A stretch of 20,849 nucleotides of DNA from Paraphysomonas bandaiensis (Eukaryota; Chrysophyceae): NCBI GenBank assembly GCA_965644295.1, contig CBFFRP010000624.1, positions 1-20,849 on the forward strand. Reading direction: 5' to 3'. The notes under the pieces were generated by a model that did no database searches, had not been told where the DNA came from, and worked only from the letters and a program-made list of their open reading frames with translations. Positions 10,501 to 18,042 of this stretch are shown one piece after another (position 1 is the first letter of the stretch; the number at the start of each line of letters is the position of its first letter). The translations under genes and the position numbers were made by a program.

Positions 10501-10820
10501 CCAAATCGTTGGCATCATAGCGGTCCAGCTCCGGTACTGCTGTGTAGTCCCTATTGCAAACATAACAGACGGACGAGAGAGGCTCAGTCAGACACTCACT
10601 GAAGCCATGTGTCGGCCAGGTCCTCCCCTTCCTCATCTTCAACATTTTCATCTTCGCCATTATAATCGTCGGGGTTGCTACCCAGAGACTCCTCGTCACT
10701 GTCTCTCGTCATGTGACGTGTGTATCGAGGCTCGTCTATGACTGAATCGTTTGGGTCTTCCTCCTCATCATCTGCGGTGACACGAAAGCGCCTCCTCTTC
10801 ACACCTGACTGCTGCTCCAT
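7503..10820 (-). CDS. MCM2: DNA replication licensing factor MCM2, nine exons
   Basis: MCM2 is a subunit of the MCM2-7 replicative helicase. Exons on the minus strand are 10820-10600, 10550-10393, 10333-10188, 10144-9739, 9693-9370, 9265-9114, 9056-8252, 8186-7735 and 7673-7503. They join in frame to 945 codons with stop (944 aa; human 904). Introns are 43-65 nt except the fifth (104 nt). The N-terminus is Asp/Glu-rich (residues 15-75), as in the MCM2 histone-binding tail. A zinc finger C-x2-C-x15-C-x2-C spans 329-351. The AAA+ core has Walker A GDPGTAKS (522-529), Walker B LIDEFD (584-589), sensor-1 NP (630-631) and arginine-finger LQRFD (R655). The C-terminal helical region contains [13 protein letters not shown] and [12 protein letters not shown]2-specific cues are the GPF after the second zinc cysteine, the LREW block and SIAPSIYGH. 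The start was chosen because the ATG at 10820 precedes the acidic tail. All catalytic residues are present. Confidence 0.97.
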
Positions 10821-11250
10821 TTACTATGTTCAAAGTATGACAGATCGTCTATTTCCAGGTATGGTATATCTTCCAGCGCCCATCATCCATAGGGCCACAC
10901 TCCAGTTCATACCTACTTCTATACATACGTATTCCGCCTTGTAGGATATTGTAGGATCAGCTTTAAGCTGTCCTTTGATATTTGAATTTCAAATTATTCC
11001 CGACCTACTCCTGTCCAACTTATAAATACCCCACTTTTACGAATATATGGATCATGCCGAATAACAATGTTCGGAAAATCGGATTATTTGGACCATATAT
11101 TTATGATTCGTATCTACAGTGTACTCTGTACATGTAGATATCTAGAATACTACGAACACACTATATTTCGGCATTTTTCGCTCTGAGTGAACTGGAATTC
11201 TATGATAAACATAACCACACTATTTGATTAGGTTACGACTGTAGGTTGGA
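10821..11250. promoter_or_regulatory. Upstream region of MCM2
   Basis: This 5' flank of MCM2 should contain its promoter. A perfect palindrome with 7-bp arms (ATTTGAA-T-TTCAAAT, 10980-10994) and two GTAGGAT copies (10941 and 10951) lie 120-175 bp upstream of the start codon. I recognise no established cell-cycle element such as an E2F or MluI box. The remainder is AT-rich with no coding signal. Confidence 0.4.
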
Positions 11251-11251
11251 A

Positions 11252-11266
11252 CAGGGTTAGGGTTAG
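11252..11266 (+). repeat. Interstitial telomeric repeat, inverted relative to the left end
   Basis: CAGGGTTAGGGTTAG is about two and a half TTAGGG units on the plus strand. The tract at 1-90 is CCCTAA on the same strand, so this copy faces the opposite way. Confidence 0.7.
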
Positions 11267-12601
11267 TTTGGGCGCTGTAGTCACAGTCCCGCCTATTTGG
11301 ACGCTGGAGGAGGTCCCATTTGGGGCCTATTTCAGTGACGTATCTGGACATCTCTGGAACAATTTCAGAATAATGGCAGAAATGTGTGACCTCTGTGCCG
11401 GTCTATTGTGTGGCGACATATGCCACCCATCGAAAGAGTTCCTCACCACCGGATAAAGTAATTGGCGTAGATTTGACAGATACCTCCTCACAAACATAGG
11501 CCCAATCCTGGAGAGTGTAGCCTTGCTCGACGTGTGTTTATCAAAGTCATGTGGCTGCAGTGGCCATTGTTGCGTTTATATATCTTCGCTTCCCTGTTGT
11601 TAACTATTAGTCGGGGTAATATCAAAACCTCGTAAAGTGATTTTAAGGTATCACCCGTCGAAGTCAATCAAGCCAACAAAGCTGAATACTTTGATTGCCT
11701 CCATATGATTATTGCTGAAAAAGGTAAAAATTACGCCCCTCGTTTGCTAACTTTCTAAAGGAACCCGTTTATTGTGGAGGCTATCCACGAGATATTAAAC
11801 TCGGAACAAATTGTGGTGAAGGCAAAACAAAAACTCGAAAAAGTGATCAATTCCCATCAAGTTCCTGTGATGAAGATTCATTGCTTTACTAGTGTTCTTA
11901 TTCAACTAGTTTGATATGTTTGCAAATCGATCTGGAACTTCTCTCACATGTTCACGGAGAGCAACTCGTCCTCATGAAGTTGAATTTAGGCTAAGGTCTC
12001 TCGATGTTGCTCTAGACACTATTGCATATAACTAGTGCCGCTTATCTTTGATAGCTACTACGAGGAGTTCTTAAATTAAGTAGACACGATATATTTATAT
12101 GGTAAACTTATCCCATTTTGCTAGCTGTGTGTTGTGTTGACGTCCTTGGCTCTGCTACAAGGTCCAGCAAGTTTGTAAATATATGTATAGTATATTTCTC
12201 TATGGTGTAGACACTTGCGGAAACCACTCTCAAAGTGCTTAAAAAATCCGCAATTCATCTGGGCACTAAGTGATTGCTCAAGTGTGGAGCGTTAACGAAA
12301 ATAAACTTTCCTTGAAAGCGGAAAGTCACTGTCACTATAAGCAAGATTTAATTCTGGCCTAGGTTTCATAGATGGTGGAAGCTGAGCCATTAAAGTGAGG
12401 AAGGAAACCCGCTACCACTTGTTTCCAAATTACAAAGTAACAGCAGTAAAACACTTGTAGTGATAAGGTAACAGCAGTATCGTCAGAGAAGTGTGTGGCT
12501 ATCGTGAGAATATAAAATAGCTGCCGACGTAAGTACAATATCAATATAGTCTATATTGTACGTCATCACCATTATTGAAAGTCTTATTACTAGCAGGAGA
12601 A
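11267..12601. other. Region without a supported gene; possible decayed DNA
   Basis: About 1.3 kb of sequence with no complete gene. A 62-codon frame at 11268-11456 resembles nothing I know. A cluster of coding-like pieces and splice-like sites occurs at 11644-12270 (entered separately). The part from 12274 to 12601 shows only short open frames. I see no tRNA or rRNA signature. Confidence 0.5.
11644..12273 (+). pseudogene. Possible remnant of a spliced gene (unassigned)
   Basis: The frame before 11723 reads QANKAEYFDCLHMIIAEK. It is followed by a good intron candidate (11724-11760: GTAAAA donor, TGCTAAC branch-like site, CTAAAG acceptor). Just after the acceptor a 50-codon open stretch begins NPFIVEAIHEILNSEQ and contains KAKQKLEKVINSHQVPVMK. 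However, this splice leaves the two frames out of register. Later pieces include LELLSHVHGEQLVLMK (about 11932-11990) and, after a TAG acceptor at 12208-12210, TLAETTLKVLKKSAIHLGTK with a stop at 12271-12273. The pieces look helical, but no family can be assigned. It may be a decayed gene, a gene with an error in the read, or chance. Confidence 0.22.
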
Positions 12602-12750
12602 GTGTAAACCAGGGCCTGGTAACCATTAATGGCCCATTAATGGTAGTCCAGTTCCCGGAAATTATAATGGCATTAATGAAAAAAGTCCCGGCAATTATAA
12701 TAGCATTACCATTAATGGCCCATTAATGGTTACCAGGCCCTGGTGTAAAC
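12602..12750. mobile_element. hAT-type MITE, 133 bp, with target-site duplications
   Basis: The element is 12610-12742. It is flanked by perfect eight-base duplications GTGTAAAC at 12602-12609 and 12743-12750. Its ends pair as inverted repeats over 36 positions with one mismatch, and the first 15 bases equal the termini of the hAT element at 4581-6615. The interior carries the same subterminal motifs (CCATTAAT, ATTATAATTGCC-like, CGGGAACTGGACTAC-like). It has no coding capacity and depends on a transposase supplied elsewhere. The intact target duplication and near-perfect ends suggest insertion later than the 4581-6615 copy. Confidence 0.93.
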
Positions 12751-12830
12751 AGTAAGCAAAGAAGCACTTATTGAGTTAATAATTTAAGAAATACCTGTGA
12801 ATGCCTTTTTATTAGAAAAATAGACGTTTA

Positions 12831-13820
12831 AGAGTCAGAACTAATTGTATGCATTGCGATTTAACAGACAATTGCTTAACTCTGATATCCTATAGTTAAC
12901 GCAACAAAAGCTGATTATTCGTCACCGCAAGTACCAAGTACCAAGGGGCAACCACTTTTGCTTAATCACTCAAAGCAAACACAGTGAACAAGCAGATTTT
13001 TGAGTCCTTAAGGTCAGTCCGGATGCTTGACTTTAGCAGGCAGCCCAATATTCCGGCTGCCCTTGAAGTGGGCCTATTCTCGGGTGTCTGTTCATTCGTC
13101 AGGGTTCAAAGCGACACTCTTGTATTAGAGTCACTTGTACCACACAAGCATTTGGCTATGAGTGGGCAGAAATTTATCTGTTGACTATATATATGCGGCT
13201 CACGTTTTAGTTTCCCGGTATATACTATTTAGCGCAATCAGCAATCGCAACCAATCTCGCTACCAATCACTCGAAGCAAACGCAGTGAGCAAACAAAATG
13301 TAGACATAGGTTTGAATATGTTGTGTACAGTCACGTTATCTTTTTATTAATCATAATTGTGTTTGACAGTCAGTAGATATACTACCTGACATCTGCTGAT
13401 TTCAGGATTTTAGAGTCCTTAAAGTAAACTCATCCCAGATGCTTGACTTCAGCAAGCCCAGCAGAGTTGTAAAGTATAGTAAATGTCTGATTATTAGGAG
13501 TAGTTTTGTAAGAGTCTGAACTAAGTTAGCGAAACAATTTAACTAACTAGTGCTTAACTCTGAAATCCTACTATTTGTCGCTACGAGAGCTGTTTGTGCG
13601 TCACCACTTTCGCTCTTTGTCCTTAAGGTGAACTACTACTATTAATATCCCGGATGCTTGACTTTTGACTTCAGTAGGTAGCCCAATACCTCGTATGCCC
13701 TTGAGGTGGGCCCATTCCCGGATGCCTGTTTATTTGTCGTGGCCCAAAGACGTCTACCTAAGTGACACTTATATTAATGTCTCTTGCACGATACAAGCAT
13801 TCCTATGAGTGGACAGAACG
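12831..13820 (+). repeat. Degenerate long repeats upstream of the retroelement ORF
   Basis: Motif blocks recur in the same order. AGAGTC(A/T)GAACTAA is at 12831 and 13511. GCTTAACTCTGATATCCT-like blocks are at 12874 and 13552. AATCACTC(A/G)AAGCAAAC is at 12964 and 13264. GAGTCCTTAA(A/G)-type blocks occur near 13003, 13413 and 13618. GGATGCTTGACTT with CAG(C/T)AGG-like tails is at 13021 and 13652, with a variant at 13435. GAGTGG(G/A)CAGAA is near 13160 and 13812. Spacing between outer copies is 630-680 bp, with a partial middle copy. It ends about 100 bp before the long ORF, so it may be the 5' UTR/promoter repeats of the retroelement or an older subtelomeric repeat. Confidence 0.65.
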
Positions 13821-13923
13821 ACGGAACAATATCTTCTGTCTATGAATGTGGACAATTCTCTGCCCTACGATGGCAAATACAGTCCAACATAAAGTTTCAC
13901 TCTATTAACCAGCTCCAAGCCCA

Positions 13924-16900
13924 ATGTCTCTATTGAGACTGTGGCTGAGTCACATCAGTGTGCCCAGGGCCTTTTACACTCCCTTACTGCTGCATTTTGT
14001 TGACCACCACGCTTCTGACAAATTACCTGTCACACCATGTTGTACACGCTCCAAGCCCCCCTGCCTGGCCTTGCAACCTTCACCCTACTCAACTACTTCA
14101 GTTAAACCACGTGCCTGCACCAATGCAGCGCTGACCGCACCTACGTGCTATCCCCTCAGCAGACAACTTCGTCTCACCCATCGCTTTCTACGGCTACAAC
14201 CTCTCAGAACATGGCTCGTGCGAGCAGGCTCACGAAAACGACCCCCATGGACCCCCTATGCAATCACTGAATACTCTCGATCCCTCTCAACTGTGCAACA
14301 GGGCTGCCTTCTGCCGCCCACTCAACCCAACCCAACATGGTTTGTCTGTGGTCCATCCACCCAGCAGGCTACCCCCTCACCCTGTTCACCTATCACCCCC
14401 ACAGCCCATCCATCTCATTGGATAGACACTGTATTCCGCATACGGTATACTCGACTACTGTACTACTGTGTCCTACAGGATGTATACCATTCCGTGTATA
14501 CCTCTACTGCTGTTGGACACATCACCATGTCCATGTACCTGTATACCTGTACTGTTGGGCACATCACCATGTCCATGTACCTGTCTACCTGTACTGTTGG
14601 ACACATCACCAGCTCTCTCTCACTGTCCAATACACTCATAACACCACTGCAGTGTCATACACACACACAGTACACTCTACCTCCTCCTAGAAAACCCCCA
14701 GACAAACTATCGCCTCTCCCTTACTGGGCGTACTGGTCCACCCACTATTCCTCCTTCCTTCCACAAACTCAATTCCTTCCATCTTATGATGTGTTTTGCT
14801 CCAACGATCACTTCTTCCTGGACACCAAATACCCGGTGGAGTTGGAACTACACGCGCTACTCGAGAGAATTCCTGACCTCGTCATCATGCGTCTCCAAAA
14901 TGTGTTGCAATGTCATTCCAAGGGAATGCAAGGAGTCCACCGTGCCAGGTCCATCAACCATCCCTCCCACGCCCTTCAGGGGAAGGAATTCTCCTCCGAT
15001 AACAGCGGTGACGGACCTAGCAAATCCACCCACACATTACCCTTACCCACTAAGGATGCCACCACACCGTATGCAACGTTATTTGACTATTTCCCAGTCA
15101 AACGGAAGCCACCTACCACCAACCTTACTCAACTGAACACCATGGGAACTCCAGCATTAGCCCCAGACGGCCCATCCTCACTCTCCACTACCACTCCTGA
15201 CCTCAGGCCGGATGTACTGCCCAAGGATATTGCCACATACCCCCTACACTACACAGAGGGCCGGGGTCACACGCCCTTTCACTCCGATCTGCTGAACAAC
15301 TGGGTTAGATATGATGAAACCCAAACTATTGCTGCCTCCCCACAGGGAAACCTTTTAAAAGAAATATACGCACACATGCTATCCCCTGCCTGTTTAGACA
15401 TATGGGAAGGATTCATAGCCAAGGCTTCCAGGACGGACAACTATGATCTCATGATATCATTCACGCTACCAGAGCACAAATTGGACACCACGCACAGCGC
15501 CCTACTAGTTGCCCAGCATCTCGCGAATGGCAACAAACCCTGGGCAGACTCCACTCATGTTGTATCTAGGCATGTGCGGACCCTTTGCCTGACAAAGGGT
15601 ATTCCCTCAACAGCCACTGTCACTCTCCGTAAGACACTTATGCAATATGAATCCTCGAATCCACACACAGGACTACATCTAGACACGGAGGATTTCCAAC
15701 TGCTACTCGATCTTCTCTCCATACCATACAGACTATGGGACGCTGTTCAACCGCACCTGGCGCCTGGTTGGGCACAGCTATCACCATTCTCCAGACAGGC
15801 ACTAACAGTGCACGCTTCTACCAACACTGTGGTAACCCATGACATCATACGCAGCCAGCATGGGTTTCACATACTAAATGCAACAAATATCCCCACCTCC
15901 ATCATGCACGCTCTAACACGAACTCAGGAGCGGCTATCCTGTTTTCTACAACACCAGACCTCCAGACAGAGCACCAACATCATCTGGACTTCTGAACCGT
16001 CAACTGTACCATCTATGCTACATGAGCAAAGAGAGCAACAGGAACAGAGGGAAGTAATTGCAGTCTCCTTGTCACCGAGAGCTCGACGTCAACTACGGCA
16101 GATGAACCCCACGGACCGTCGACAACTCAGGCTCCATATGTGCGACATGAGCAGAGTCTATCGCCTCACCCTCAGACCCTCAGCCCTTCGCACACAACAA
16201 CATATCCCAAGTGATGGATACTGCGCATACAGCACACTCTATCATCTGCACATTCTTGCTTCAAGCAGGCGACACACTCGCTCCTGTCTGAAATTAGACC
16301 TCAAACAACGCAAGGACCGTCACACGCTAGCATCTTTTATAAATACATTAGGCACCCAAGCGTTCGACACAATGCAACGGGAGTGCATGGCCCATCACAC
16401 ACTTCAGCCACTACGACATAAGTTGGATCACGCACAGGCCGCACTTTTAATACCTGCCAAAACAACATACACTACGGAGGACGACATAACTCACTGGCTC
16501 TCAGTGCGAGAGGTCCACCTTTTAGCCTCTACTATCAACCCCTGCACGACGTGGGCGCAAAATGGTAATTATCTCAGCATTGTAGGCATCCCTACTGACA
16601 AAGTAGCTTATAACATCGCATGGAAGGTGGAGGAACTTAGGAACGCTATTCGTGATAACTACTACCATGTCATACTACAAGATGCTCACTACTTCCTCTT
16701 AGACCCTGCCGGTCTTTCTACTGCCCTAGACAACGCCCTACTATCTCTTGAAAACACCTTGGCCACCAGTATACTCTCAACGTCTGACCCCATCGCTCCA
16801 CCTACACTTCCCGCGGACTCAATCACGAACAACAATAGGACATCAAAGACGACCAGCACCAGAACAACCTCGTCCAGCAGCACCAAGTTAGCACGAACAA

Positions 16901-18042
16901 ATCGACAGATTCTGCAGGCTTCAACCCCTGGAGCACTACCATCGCACAAGAAGATGCAGTTGAAACACGCCCAAACTGCGTTGACAAGTCGATACCAGCC
17001 AACCCGGAAAGCCAAAAAGGTCGTAAATTACGATGAAAGTGACCAACCAACGAACCTTCACAACTCACACCAATCCACGACCACACGAACGATCAGACCA
17101 ACTCCAGCACTTGATACCACCAGCTGGGACAAGGACTGGTCAAGAAAGTTCTACATTGCGTACGCCGATAACACTGCCAAAGGACTATCCCTTTATGCGA
17201 AGAACACATTCCCAGCAGACGTCATCATTGCTGAGTACAAAGGCAAACGCTATCCACTAACAAAGCTGAGTCAGTCTGCAAGGCGTTCTGATTACATAGT
17301 TCAAGACAGTACTGGTACCTTCGCAATAGATGGCTTTGACCAAGTCCGACAATGTGTAACATGCGAAGCTGGGTATATTAATGACCCCCTAGCCACAAAC
17401 ATGGCTAATGTCAAGTTTGTCACGAAAAATAAACGCCTCTATGTCCGTACAATACGTCCCATTGCTAAGGATGAAGAACTTCTCATCAACTACGGGCATC
17501 ATTACTGGTGTGATCAACGCTGGCCACTTGAGATATTAATCCAAGCCAGGGCTGCGTACGACAGCGACATAGGCGGTGCCAATAAAGCAGTATGGGACAG
17601 ACTCCTTGCAGACAAGAGTGGAACTCCTACAGAGACCTCCAGCAGCATCCCCAAGGCTTCCTCGGGAGCAGCCATGGGACTCCGACTCTCCACATGGAAC
17701 ACAAATGGCAATCCGGCATCTCACACAGGCAAAGTCCAAGCTATCATCCGACACTTTAAGCGGCAAAAATTGGACGTGCTCCTATTACAGGATGTCCGTC
17801 TAACAGAAACTCAGGCCAACTTCTTCACACGTATCATAGAAGATGCAATCCAGGGATCAAGAATATGCCTCTTCCTCAGCAAGCAGCCAAAACTGACTTC
17901 AAGAGACCCACTAATGGGGGGTACAGTAGTCATAATCAGCGAATACTGGAAGCGCCGTCTCGCCTTCACAAAGGCTGACTTTACGGGACTTGGTTTAGTG
18001 AGCCGACTAGAGTTCAAAACGTCGGTGGCGCACACACCCTAG
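13924..18042 (+). CDS. Retroelement polyprotein: OTU-like, SET and 5' part of AP endonuclease (1372 aa)
   Basis: A single uninterrupted frame. Residues 1-450 are Thr/Pro/Ser/Leu-rich with no recognised domain, including 14-residue repeats near 195-230. Residues 760-925 look OTU-like: S-D-G-Y-C (D764, C767) at the start and D-A-H-Y-F (H922) at the end match the cysteine-protease Asp/Cys and His blocks. Residues 980-1065 are a Ser/Thr/Lys-rich linker. Residues about 1075-1205 are SET-like: KGLSLYAKNTFPADVIIAEY, then GYINDPLATNMANVKF where SET enzymes have an NHSCxPN motif, then the catalytic-type tyrosine in ELLINYG (Y1190) and YWCDQRW. From 1251, MGLRLSTWNTNG and LDVLLLQDVRLTE begin an EEP/AP endonuclease. 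The true endonuclease frame leaves this one near 18020, so the terminal residues before the stop are out of frame. The first ATG was taken; a later start is possible. Domain calls are by motif only. Known relatives use proteases and endonucleases in LINE retrotransposition; the SET role is unknown. Confidence 0.75.
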   Translation: MSLLRLWLSHISVPRAFYTPLLLHFVDHHASDKLPVTPCCTRSKPPCLALQPSPYSTTSVKPRACTNAALTAPTCYPLSRQLRLTHRFLRLQPLRTWLVRAGSRKRPPWTPYAITEYSRSLSTVQQGCLLPPTQPNPTWFVCGPSTQQATPSPCSPITPTAHPSHWIDTVFRIRYTRLLYYCVLQDVYHSVYTSTAVGHITMSMYLYTCTVGHITMSMYLSTCTVGHITSSLSLSNTLITPLQCHTHTQYTLPPPRKPPDKLSPLPYWAYWSTHYSSFLPQTQFLPSYDVFCSNDHFFLDTKYPVELELHALLERIPDLVIMRLQNVLQCHSKGMQGVHRARSINHPSHALQGKEFSSDNSGDGPSKSTHTLPLPTKDATTPYATLFDYFPVKRKPPTTNLTQLNTMGTPALAPDGPSSLSTTTPDLRPDVLPKDIATYPLHYTEGRGHTPFHSDLLNNWVRYDETQTIAASPQGNLLKEIYAHMLSPACLDIWEGFIAKASRTDNYDLMISFTLPEHKLDTTHSALLVAQHLANGNKPWADSTHVVSRHVRTLCLTKGIPSTATVTLRKTLMQYESSNPHTGLHLDTEDFQLLLDLLSIPYRLWDAVQPHLAPGWAQLSPFSRQALTVHASTNTVVTHDIIRSQHGFHILNATNIPTSIMHALTRTQERLSCFLQHQTSRQSTNIIWTSEPSTVPSMLHEQREQQEQREVIAVSLSPRARRQLRQMNPTDRRQLRLHMCDMSRVYRLTLRPSALRTQQHIPSDGYCAYSTLYHLHILASSRRHTRSCLKLDLKQRKDRHTLASFINTLGTQAFDTMQRECMAHHTLQPLRHKLDHAQAALLIPAKTTYTTEDDITHWLSVREVHLLASTINPCTTWAQNGNYLSIVGIPTDKVAYNIAWKVEELRNAIRDNYYHVILQDAHYFLLDPAGLSTALDNALLSLENTLATSILSTSDPIAPPTLPADSITNNNRTSKTTSTRTTSSSSTKLARTNRQILQASTPGALPSHKKMQLKHAQTALTSRYQPTRKAKKVVNYDESDQPTNLHNSHQSTTTRTIRPTPALDTTSWDKDWSRKFYIAYADNTAKGLSLYAKNTFPADVIIAEYKGKRYPLTKLSQSARRSDYIVQDSTGTFAIDGFDQVRQCVTCEAGYINDPLATNMANVKFVTKNKRLYVRTIRPIAKDEELLINYGHHYWCDQRWPLEILIQARAAYDSDIGGANKAVWDRLLADKSGTPTETSSSIPKASSGAAMGLRLSTWNTNGNPASHTGKVQAIIRHFKRQKLDVLLLQDVRLTETQANFFTRIIEDAIQGSRICLFLSKQPKLTSRDPLMGGTVVIISEYWKRRLAFTKADFTGLGLVSRLEFKTSVAHTP
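14511..14610 (+). repeat. 42-bp in-frame tandem repeat
   Basis: Units start at 14511, 14553 and 14595 (period 42 bp, about 2.4 copies). The translation repeats VGHITMSMYL(Y/S)TCT. Differences are single bases, so the expansion is fairly recent and keeps the frame. Confidence 0.85.

Noticed and set aside
11268-11456. 62-codon open frame after the interstitial telomeric repeat
   Set aside because: Short and isolated, with no recognised motif or clear neighbouring exons; kept only as part of the unresolved region.
12984-13350. 66- and 62-codon frames within the upstream repeats
   Set aside because: They lie in degenerate repeat copies and are not preserved between copies.
16689-17086. Minus-strand frames of 108 and 87 codons within the retroelement
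   Set aside because: Antisense to the Ser/Thr-rich linker of the long ORF; their hydrophobic look is the complement of simple Thr/Ser codons.
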